Positions 55,972 through 64,000 of a DNA stretch of 64,000 bases are shown here, in pieces. Each line of letters starts with the position of its first letter. Position 1 is the stretch's first letter. Below the pieces are notes generated by a model that saw only the letters and a list, made by a program, of their open reading frames with translations, made no database searches and was not told where the DNA came from. The position numbers and the translations under genes were made by a program. This DNA comes from Tenrec ecaudatus. Taxonomy: Eukaryota > Chordata > Mammalia > Afrosoricida > Tenrecidae. Location of the stretch: the NCBI RefSeq assembly GCF_050624435.1, contig NC_134547.1, forward strand, positions 28,940,419 through 29,004,418, read 5' to 3'.

Positions 55972-58122
55972 TCACTCAATCTTGTTGGCCTGGGAGCTTT
56001 CCCTTTCGGAGGAGGAGGAGGAGGATGGTGGTAAAGGGGCCTCTCCTGACAGGCGCCTCTCGTCCAGCCGGCAGAACACACATTTGGTGAATATTTCGAG
56101 AGAGGAGTCACTTTCGAAGATGGAGAAAGGCCTGTCACATCCTTCACACTGACGCGGCACATTTTAAGAGAGCAGAGAGGCAGTGCTGCTCAGAGGGACC
56201 AGGACATGCAATTCCCATCCCCGCTTCACCCAGCCATCTAGGGCAGAGTAAAGGCGAGGGCTGCCTCCCCCACGTGGTCCGGTCTTTAAGCCCACAAGCA
56301 GAGCGGTTGGCCACACCATCCTCTCCCTCCCTTTCCTCTTAAAAGCTATGCAGGCCCTGCCAAGGATTGGCTGAACAGTTACTTGTCCCCTGCCATGGGG
56401 CTGTGGGTACCCAACCCCATCAACTGCTGAATACAACTGGGGGATGAAGGGGACTCCTGACTCCCTGACATCCTGGGGACCCCCAGCCTCTAGAGAACTG
56501 TGAGAAGGAAGCCAACAGCAGGGGTGGTAATTGGCTGCAGGTGCCAAAGATCATCCTTTGCTCCGTCCCTGAGGACAGTCAGCCTGCCTCTGGTCCAAAC
56601 ACAGAGAGAACCTGACACAAATGGCCTGGTTAGTTCATCCCATCTGCATCTCACAAGGCAGCGAGCAGCCCCACAGGACGGGAACTCTCCAGCCATGGGT
56701 AGAGGTCCCTCAGGGGTTCCCACCATGGCACAGTCCCCTCAGACGAGCCTGCAAGGTGGCGCATCCTGCCCTGGCTTTGCCACCCTTACCTAAATCGGGA
56801 CATGCTAGCCTTGATCCTGAGCTGGTGTCCTCTGCTCCTCCCCTGGAGAGGCCCTGTGGTCCCCTCCGGGGAGAGCCTGATGCCTGCAGGGAGAGCCAGG
56901 CAAACCCCACAGGGGCAGAGTTTCTCATGCAGATTCAGGCCAAGATGCTATGGATTTTCATGACAGTTTCAGGGGGGCGGGGGTCTTTCTTGTACCTACC
57001 TTCTCCTTCAGTGCAGCTCCCCTGACCCAAACCCAGATCAGTGGGTTTGACAGAGGAGGCTCTGGGCAGCCTGCCCTCAGTGTCTGGGAAGGGCTGGGGA
57101 AGGCACTGCTCATTAGCTAGTCAGCTGCCAGAGTCTGAGGACCAGCATGACCACCAGCCCTGAGGACAGCTGGCCACTCTGAGGTCCCCATGGTTTCTGC
57201 CCCACACTTCCCTTGCCCCACAGCACTGGGCAAAAGCTCCTTGCTTGCTCTCAGCTGGACCTGAGAGAAGACAAGCCTCAATGGTTCCATGATTCCAAAG
57301 GAAGGGGGTGGGTCAGGAGGGCCCAGCATGGGTGCTGTATCCTTTCTGAGGTAGCAGCCAGGGGTCTTCAGATAAGTCCCAGCAGAGAGATGTCACAGCA
57401 GCCACTGTGGTCAGCCCTAGGTTGGCCTGGGTGAAGCAGTTGTGTCCACTGTTACCAAACTCTGGGCTCCTTCTCTGAGTACTGGGGCCCTGATGGCCCT
57501 ACCAGGAAGGCTGCTGCTGGAGCGTAGGAGGGCGGTCCTTTCCCTGGCTGTTTGCCCAGCTGGTCCTCCACTCCCAAGACTCTCTCTGGCCCCACCTCCT
57601 CGCATGCACCCTGCTTCACACACATACACGCCACCACTCCGGCCAGTCTTTAGCATTCTGGGCCTGCTCCTGATGTGGTTTCTGCGCACTGTCCCCTCTG
57701 CTGGGAAGTCCTGTCCCTAGAGACCTGCACTGCTCACTCCCTCGCCTCCTCCAAGTCTGGAACAAATGAGACCAACACCAGCCACCGTTCAGTGTTGCTG
57801 CTCTTGGCTCTCATATTCCGGGTCCTGTTTTCTTGTTCACCAGCTGGCTTATCACCATGTGACTTGCTATCTGTTTTTCTTGGTTTGCGATTTGGCATTT
57901 GTCTTCCCCTTTAGAACATGGGGGAAATTTTAGTCCACTGGTTCATGGTTGGGTCCCCAGAGGCTGAATGAATGTGAAGAGTGAATTAGTGAAGGCCTCC
58001 ATTAGGCTTCACCTGACCACAATACCAACCTGTGTCACCTTTAAGCCTTTGGTCTTTTTGTAATTGATTACCAAAGGAATTTGGTCAATCTCTTCAATAT
58101 TCCATAGTCTCATGGTTTGATC
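55735..58122 (-). CDS. WDR88: WDR88, WD repeat-containing protein 88 (last two coding exons)
   Basis: Two minus-strand exons (58122-58030 and 56148-55972) join in phase 0 and encode the C-terminal end. DQTMRLWNIEEIDQIPLV is the last strand of a WD repeat, with the W of the WD signature. A linker KKTKGLKVTQ follows, then CEGCDRPFSIFESDS and FTKCVFCRLDERR, and an acidic/serine tail ending in stop. The two Cys-X2-Cys pairs could form a zinc ribbon after the propeller. Identification rests on recalled similarity to human WDR88, including the shared DRPFSIFES and CVFCR. Upstream exons must lie beyond 58122; I could not find them up to 64000. Coordinates include the 3' UTR. Confidence 0.9.
55972..56148 (-). 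CDS. WDR88: WDR88 last exon
   Basis: The acceptor is GCGTCAG before TGTGAAGG, and the stop TGA lies at 55974-55972. The exon encodes 58 residues, from CEGCDRPFSIFESDSSLEIF to the polyserine/acidic tail SSSSSSERESSQANKIE. Two CXXC pairs about 23 residues apart are intact. Confidence 0.92.
   Translation of the reverse strand, partial: CEGCDRPFSIFESDSSLEIFTKCVFCRLDERRLSGEAPLPPSSSSSSERESSQANKIE
56149..58029 (-). other. WDR88 last intron
   Basis: It runs from donor GTTGGT (58029) to acceptor GTCAG (56149). An L2-like fragment occupies about 57680-57970. The rest (56149-57680) is GC-moderate sequence with no identified gene or repeat. Confidence 0.75.
57680..57970 (+). repeat. L2-like LINE 3' fragment
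   Basis: CTCTGCTGGGAAGTCCTGTC and the end AGAGGCTGAATGAATGTG are in the order of the L2 3' end; diverged. Confidence 0.5.
58030..58122 (-). CDS. WDR88: WDR88 penultimate exon
   Basis: A 93-bp exon (31 codons, phase 0 at both ends) between acceptor TTTTAG/GATC and donor CACAG/GTTGGT. It encodes DQTMRLWNIEEIDQIPLV followed by a lysine-rich linker. Confidence 0.92.
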
Positions 58123-58639
58123 CTAAAACAAGTCAATAACAAATCAGCAGTCACAAATGGGTTCATTAGGCTTTGAGGAACCTGGGAAGGGCATTACTGG
58201 TGACATGGAGGAGCAAAGGTACAGTGGCCAACTGTCCAGGCTCCTCAGTGACCAGCTACGATCTAGCACTGAAAGGTCATGTCCTGCAAACCCTTCCAAG
58301 GATACAAACAGGCTCATTCTCAGAGGCCAGTGTGGAAATTTGCAGGGAGCAAAGAACAAAACCTATATAAGGTTTCCAAAAAAAGAGGAACTGAAAGCAA
58401 AACACTGTTGACTTTCAGTGGGGAAGGCATGGCTCATCCATGTCCTACAGCTCTATCACGATCCTGTCCAGCCCTGCCATCACTGATGTTGCCAACTGGG
58501 AGTCGCCATTCACCATAATGGGCCATCAGTTGTTACAGAGAAAGGTACAATTTATTGTTCAATGACGTGTTCTATAATCACAAACATCAACTCTGTTTTC
58601 TACTTTGCCTGTGGATCAACTATTGGACTTCACAGCATG
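58123..58639. other. Probable WDR88 intron sequence without identified elements
   Basis: No further WD-repeat exon, gene or named repeat is seen here. Confidence 0.55.
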
Positions 58640-58838
58640 AGCCCCTGCTGTGTGGTCCATGTGGATTCATAGCAACCCTATAGGACAGAGTAGAGCTGCC
58701 CCTTTGAGTTTGAGACTGTAACTCTTTCTACAGGAGTAGAAAGCCCTATCTTTCTCCAAAACAGCGACGAGTGGTTTCGAAATGCTGCCCCTGTGGTTAG
58801 CCACCGGTGTATAACCACTACACCATGAGGGCTCCTTG
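58640..58838 (-). repeat. AfroSINE
   Basis: GCAACCCTATAGGACAGAGT, CTGTAACTCTTTCTACAGG and a head CACTACACCATGAGGGCTCC make a full minus-strand copy. Confidence 0.88.
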
Positions 58839-58929
58839 CGTGCATCATGATAATGCTCATATAATTTTTCAACATTGTGGATTCTATTTTTGAAAACTTC
58901 AGATAATCAAAGTGGATCAGTTACAAGAC

Positions 58930-59100
58930 CAAGGCCAGCATGACCCATACATACATCATCCCAAAAAAGAGGCTAAAATCTGTAAATCTGTATGTAGGTA
59001 ATATGATCTTGTGGGGAGAAAATCTTTAGGAATCCACTAAAAAAAGAAAAATGACTAGAATCCATCAACAAGTCCAGCAAGGTTGCAGGATACAAAATCT
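58930..59100 (+). repeat. Old L1 fragment
   Basis: GTAATATGATCTTGTGGG and AATCTTTAGGAATCCACTAA are decayed L1 reverse-transcriptase region. Confidence 0.55.
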
Positions 59101-59396
59101 ATACCTAAAGCTGTTGCACAAGACCTGGTTGAAGTGTGCAAGAGTGAAGGTGTCCCTACGAGCGCGCCTGCTCTAAGCCACAGTGTTGTCAATCACCTCA
59201 CATGCGTGTGGAAGTTGGACACTGAATAAGGCAGACTAGAGAGATTTGCTTTATTTTAATCATGGTGCTGGCGAGGGACGATTAAAGCACTGTGGACTGC
59301 CAAAAGGACAAACAAATCTGTCTAGGAAGAAGTATAGCCATAGGGCTCCTTAGAAGCCAGGATGGCAAGACTTTGATTGATGTGCTTTGGGACATA
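59101..59396 (+). mobile_element. RTE/BovB-like LINE fragment
   Basis: TTGTCAATCACCTCACATGC, TGGTGCTGGCGAGGGACGAT, ACAAACAAATCTGTCTAGGA and GCTCCTTAGAAGCCAGGAT follow the order of the RTE C-terminal coding region. Confidence 0.75.
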
Positions 59397-59530
59397 GTGA
59401 TGCACTTCCAAACTCAGCCACTGAATATACTATGAGCCGCGATTCTTCTTTGGCAAATAGTGTTCGCGTGAGTCAGAATCAACGCCATGGCAGCTGGTTT
59501 TATGGTGGGGACGGGGTTGCAAAAGCACGT
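59397..59530 (+). repeat. AfroSINE variant tail
   Basis: AACTCAGCCACTGAATATAC and GAGTCAGAATCAACGCCATGG; it follows the RTE fragment directly. Confidence 0.65.
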
Positions 59531-59654
59531 TTGGAGCTGGCATTTCACACATCATGGATGAGACAGGCAAGGACTTCTAAACCAGGCAAAAGTGTTTTCA
59601 GCGCCCCCAAAATACCAATGTGCAAAGAAATGAGAGTAGAAGGCATCCAAATTT

Positions 59655-59845
59655 GAAAAAAAGTAAAACTCTATGTAGATAACATGATCTAATATGTAGA
59701 CAATCTTAAAGAATCCACTAGAAAACTGTCAGGACCAATAACGTCCAGTAAGATTACAACATACAAAATCAATACGTAAAAATCAACTGTATTTCTAGCA
59801 TTTGCAAGGAACAATCCAGAAATAAAATCAAGGACACCATGGAAT
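59655..59845 (+). repeat. Old L1 fragment
   Basis: CTATGTAGATAACATGATCT, AGAATCCACTAGAAAACTGT and CTGTATTTCTAGCATTTGC match L1 reverse-transcriptase region. Confidence 0.6.
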
Positions 59846-60605
59846 GTGGTAGAGTAGCTTGCTCGAGGATTCAAGCCCTCCACTGAACAGCTATCGACCT
59901 GACAAGAACTACCTGAATGAACCTTTTTGAAACTCTGGAATCCAATGACCCACTTTCAGGATCCAGGAAACAGCTCCATGAAGAAGATGGTTGGATTTAT
60001 GCGTATTTCAAGTGTTGCTTAAGGCTACCAGCCTCCATGGCAGACAGTCACGAGGATGCCAGCCTCAGTTCCTGCTGTGGGTGCTGGTGCCAAAGTGGGC
60101 AAGCAGGATTTGGGCCTCCAGAAAATCAGGGTTATGTGTTCGATTGCTGCTTCTGATGACTGGGAGGCCGGCGCAGTGTTTCAAACTGTGTTTCAGCCCC
60201 CATGGAGCTGAAGGGACTCCCAGGATGTTCTCTGTTGCGGGCATTAAAAGAGGTGGCACTTTTTCTTTCTTTCCTTCCATGCACCCAGCCTCCCTTCCCT
60301 CTTGTCCTTCCTTCTCCTCTTTCTTGGTTTCTATTATTCCCTCTTTAGGAGCCAGGCATTTAAGATCATTGGCTGACTGCAGAGGTAATGAAACAAACTT
60401 CAGTGACCACACATAACAAGGAATACATAATTGGCGAGATTCATTTGGAAAAACTGCACACATAGCCCGAGCACTAAATAAAAACAAACCCGGAAGAATG
60501 GGAGAATTCAATCTCTATAATTGCCACAACAGAATACAGAAATTTCTGTCCTAAACAACAGGAAAAACCCACAAAACAGAAAAAAAGAAAGAGAAAAGTA
60601 TAGTG
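59846..60605. other. Probable WDR88 intron sequence
   Basis: A CT-rich low-complexity tract lies at about 60262-60345. No exon, gene or named repeat is otherwise seen; open frames here encode nothing I recognise. Confidence 0.5.
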
Positions 60606-60793
60606 CAGAGGTTCTCGACCTGTGGGTTATGACCCCTTTGGAGGTAGAATGACCCTTTCACAGCCAGATTCATAACAGTAGCAAAATTACAGTTATAAAG
60701 TAGCAACGAAAATGATTTTATGGTTGGGGGGGTCACCACAACATGAGGAAATGTATTAAAGGGTCTCAGCATTAGGAAGGTTGAGAACAACTG
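60606..60793. mobile_element. SPIN-type hAT miniature element
   Basis: It starts CAGAGGTTCTCGACCTGTGG and ends GGTTGAGAACAACTG, and is 188 bp. Flanks GTATAGTG and GTATAGTC match at 7 of 8 positions. Confidence 0.9.
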
Positions 60794-61044
60794 GTATAGT
60801 CTATTCACAAGATAAAAAGAATTTGATAGCAACCACTCCTGTAGAAGTCCAGGCTTTGGAATTAAGCAAAATGTCCAATCAACTGTTTAAAATATGTTCA
60901 ATGAGAGATAGCAATGTTGCTGGATTGAAAAACAAAGGAAGGAACCCCACACGTTCCTTGGGAATGGTCTGTAGAAAAGGGGTAGTGTAGAAACAAGGAA
61001 GAGCAAGGGAAAAGATGATCTCGTAGAGCTTCCAGAAAACAAGG
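60794..61044. other. Sequence without identified elements
   Basis: No gene or named repeat is seen. Confidence 0.5.
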
Positions 61045-62640
61045 AATCTGGAGGAGAAAACAATGGGACCAAAAGTTCCAAGGGGAAATGGGAGAGAGGG
61101 AAGTGGGGGGAAAGGTAGTGGTGTTAACAAACCCAGGGACAAGGGAACAACAAGTGATCCAAATCAGTGGTGAGGAGGGTGTAGGAGGCCTGGTAGGGCA
61201 TGATCAAGGGTAATGTAACCAAGAGGAATTGCTGAAACCCTGGTAAGGACTGAGCATGATAGTGGGACAGGAGGAAAGTCAAAGGAAATAGAGGAAAGAG
61301 CTGGGAGGCAAAGGGCATTTATAGAGGTCTAGATAAAGACATGTACATACATAAATATATTTATATATGAAGATGGGGAAATAGATCTATATGCATATAT
61401 TTATAGGTTTAGTATTAAGGTAGCAGAAGGACTTTAGGTCTCCACTCAAGTGCTGCCTCAATGCAAGAAAACTTTCTTCTATTAAATTGGCATTCTATGA
61501 TACTCACCTTCCCTACACAACCACTGAAGACAAAACGGGTAAATAAGCAAATGTAGTGAAGAATGCTGATGGTCTTGTCTATCAAAAGATATAGCGTCTG
61601 AGGTCTTAAAGGCTTGAAGGTAAACAAGCGGCCATCTAGCTCAGAAGCAACAAAGCCCATATGGAAGAAGCACACCAGTCTGTGTGATCACGAGGTGCCG
61701 AAGGGATCAGTTATCAGGCATCAAAGAACAAAAAATCATATCATTGTGTGCTCACCTCCATCATACAATCACTGAAGACAAATGGGTGCATAAGTAAATG
61801 TGGTGAAGAAAGTTGATGGTGCCTGGCTATCAAAAGATATAACATCTGGGGTCTTCAAGGCTTGAAGCTAAACAAGTGGCCATCTAGCTCAGAAGCAACA
61901 AAGCCCATATGGAAGAAGCACATCAGTTGGTGTGATCACAAGGTGTTGAAGGGATCAGGTATCAGGCATCATCAGAAGAAAAAAATCTTACCATAGTGAA
62001 TGAGGTGGGGAGTGCGGAGTGGAGACCCAAAGCCCATTTGTAGACCACTGGACATCCCTTACAGCATCTTGGGGAGGAGACGAGCCAGTCAGGGTGCGAT
62101 GTAGCAACGATGAAAAATACAACTTTCCTCTAGTTCCTAAATGCTTTCTCCCCTTCCCCTCCCACTATCATGATCCCAGTTCTACCTTGCAAGTCTGGCT
62201 AGACCAGAGGATGTACACTGGTACAGATAGGAACTGGAAACACAGGGAATCCAAGGTGGATGATCCCTTCAGGACCAGTGGTGTGAGTGGCGATACTGGG
62301 AGGGTAGAGGGAGGGTGGTTTGGAAAGGGGGAATCAATTACAAGGATCTACATGTGACCTCCTCCCTGGGAGATAGGCAACAGAAAAGTGGGTGAAGGGA
62401 GACGTCGGACAGGGCAAGATATGACAAAATAATAATTTATAAATTACCAAGGGTTAATGAGGGAGGGGAGAGCAGGGAGGGAGGGGAAAAATGAGGAGCT
62501 GATGCCAGGGGCTTAAGTGGAGAGCAAATGTTTTGAGAATGATGAGGGCAATGAATGTACAAATGTGCTTCTCACAATTGATGTATGGATGGATTATGAT
62601 AAGAGTTGTATGAGCACCAAATAAAATTATTAATATATAT
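61045..62640 (+). mobile_element. 5'-truncated L1 (3' UTR only)
   Basis: It carries the G-rich purine tract (about 61080-61115), two tandem 250-bp units (from about 61502 and 61750) and the terminal block ending GAGCACCAAATAAAATTATT. It has the same two-unit layout as the copy at 32967. Confidence 0.85.
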
Positions 62641-63289
62641 AATATTTAAATGGATTTTTTCATGTTTTAGGAATATCACAACTTGATATGGATTTGTCTA
62701 AGTTTGTCAAAAACATTCATTATTACAATTCAATTTATATTTTAAAAAGCAGAAGAAATCATGAGAAAAGGGAAGCCAAGTTAAACAGAACTTTCTCAAT
62801 TTCTTTACTGAAACTTTAACTTACTTAAAATTCAACTTTAACTTCACAAGTTGAAATTACCTCTAAGCTTTAAAACCATTTTCCCTGAGAACGGAATTTA
62901 AATTATGATGATAACCAACGTGTTTCATAGTGTTTTAAAATCATAGCTGTTTTAAGCACGTGTAGCCTCTATGACTTATTTATAGTGCTAAAGGAGCTGT
63001 TTGACAAGCAGCTGGTCTAGCAAGACAGATTTGTAGATTAAATGTGGATGGACACTTTTGGAGAGCTGGGAAGGAATATTCCTACTAATATAAAAACCTA
63101 TTGTTGTGAATCAGTAAAATTCTACGTAAACTTTGCCCAAATATTGCTATTGAGAGGGCATTGAACTTGATGTCATCACATAATCAGTGTTGCTTGGAAC
63201 TGGAAGGACCAGAGCTTTGAATTAAAGTGAATTGTGGCCACTACATAAAGAAGAATGGCCTAGTCTTTGAGCAATTCAGAGATGTACCA
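62641..63289. other. AT-rich sequence without identified elements
   Basis: No WDR88 exon or named repeat is seen. Confidence 0.5.
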
Positions 63290-63460
63290 CTGGGAAAGGA
63301 AGTACCGTGCTGTGAGGAGGCCTAGGGCGCTGTTGGGTACGTGCTGCACAGCCAGCCACAGGACTGGTGGCTCACCTGCACCCGGGGAAGGCGATGAGGC
63401 TCTCTGCTCCTGTCTCCAGGGCTGCTGTGAGTCAGAATTGGAGGCAGTGGGCTTTTGAAT
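63290..63460 (+). repeat. RTE/AfroSINE-type tail, diverged
   Basis: CTGCTGTGAGTCAGAATTGG at the end is the shared AfroSINE/RTE tail; the preceding blocks are not clear. Confidence 0.45.
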
Positions 63461-63537
63461 TGTATTATAGGCAGAAAGAAACTGCCCGTGTTGGTGTTGT
63501 AATGAACTATAAGTAAAATATATATGTTTTATTGCAC

Positions 63538-63710
63538 ATTGGGCTGCTAACCAAAAGGTCAGCATTTTGAAACCACCAGCTGCTCCAAGGGAAAAAGATA
63601 AGGCATTCTACTCCCATAAATAGTTACACTCTTTACAAGGAAGCAGTTTTTCCTATACAATCACTATGAGTCAGAATTAACTCGTTGGCAGTGAGTTTGT
63701 TTTTGTCTTT
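63538..63710 (+). repeat. AfroSINE, head truncated
   Basis: GGGCTGCTAACCAAAAGGTC, ACTCCCATAAATAGTTACAC and ACTATGAGTCAGAATTAACT, then a T-rich end. Confidence 0.85.
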
Positions 63711-64000
63711 TTTGTTATTGCATCTATGTTCTCATTAAAATTCATATATTTTATATCTTTAAAAATACAATAAATTCTAAAAAATGAAATGGCCAATAAA
63801 ATGTTCAAGTAAAAGTAAGTTGCTATTACAGAGGACAAAAAGAAACATTATAAAATGTTATGATTATGATATTGAATTTTTAATATATTTCTCATTTATT
63901 TCACTGGTCCTGATAGTTACTGCTAATTATTACTATTTGCAACTCTTAACTGGTGCTGTTGTTATTTTGTTTCAATAATAGCATTGATGTAACAGAAAAG
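63711..64000. other. AT-rich sequence without identified elements
   Basis: No gene or named repeat is seen to the window edge. Confidence 0.5.

Noticed and set aside
58123-64000. Further WDR88 exons
   Set aside because: I looked for WD-type codons next to splice sites on the minus strand and found only repeats and AT-rich sequence; upstream exons probably lie beyond the window.

Overview
This is a window of a placental mammal nuclear genome with exon-intron genes, CpG-island promoters and dense retrotransposons. Two repeat signals together point to a tenrec such as Echinops telfairi. One is AfroSINE copies throughout, an Afrotheria-specific SINE. The other is five copies of a hAT element whose terminal repeats and 8-bp target duplications match the horizontally transferred SPIN family, which I recall being reported in tenrec but not elephant. 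The species call is inference.

Host genes. Positions 1-8716 (minus strand) hold the first five exons of LRP3: split signal peptide, CUB1, two LDL-receptor class A repeats and most of CUB2. Every visible splice site is GT-AG and in frame. A CpG-island promoter covers about 8150-9340. At 55735-58122 (minus strand) lie the last two coding exons of WDR88, ending in a Cys-X2-Cys/Cys-X2-Cys zinc-ribbon-like tail. The WDR88-LRP3 order, on one strand, agrees with my memory of human 19q13. Between them, at 51223-51296 (minus strand), is an intact tRNA-Thr(AGT) gene inside a second CpG island (about 50590-51760) that has no recognisable protein-coding gene.

Intergenic layout (about 9.3-55.7 kb). 14971-22003: a minus-strand class I endogenous retrovirus with both LTRs, a 5-bp duplication and a tRNA-Phe-like primer site. 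It retains decayed gag, protease, integrase and env, but its reverse-transcriptase region is deleted. A solo LTR is inserted in its gag and an L1 tail is inserted in that LTR. 22955-25850: an L1 3' end interrupted by an antisense L1, which is itself interrupted by a SPIN element. 27.4-32.5 kb: LTRs, a pogo-like DNA transposon and old L1. 32.8-43.3 kb: a 5'-truncated L1 inserted in a SINE, then a full-length but dead L1 of about 8.2 kb with a 2.3-kb 3' UTR. 43.3-48 kb: RTE/BovB-like LINE fragments, solo LTRs and SINEs. 50.4-50.5 kb: an interstitial telomere-like repeat in an inverted repeat, next to the tRNA island. 53241-53881: a further solo LTR.

I see no novel multi-gene system. The most informative content is the set of nested insertions with readable target-site duplications, the unusual L1 3' UTR with a variable 250-bp unit, the deleted provirus, and the CpG island around the tRNA.
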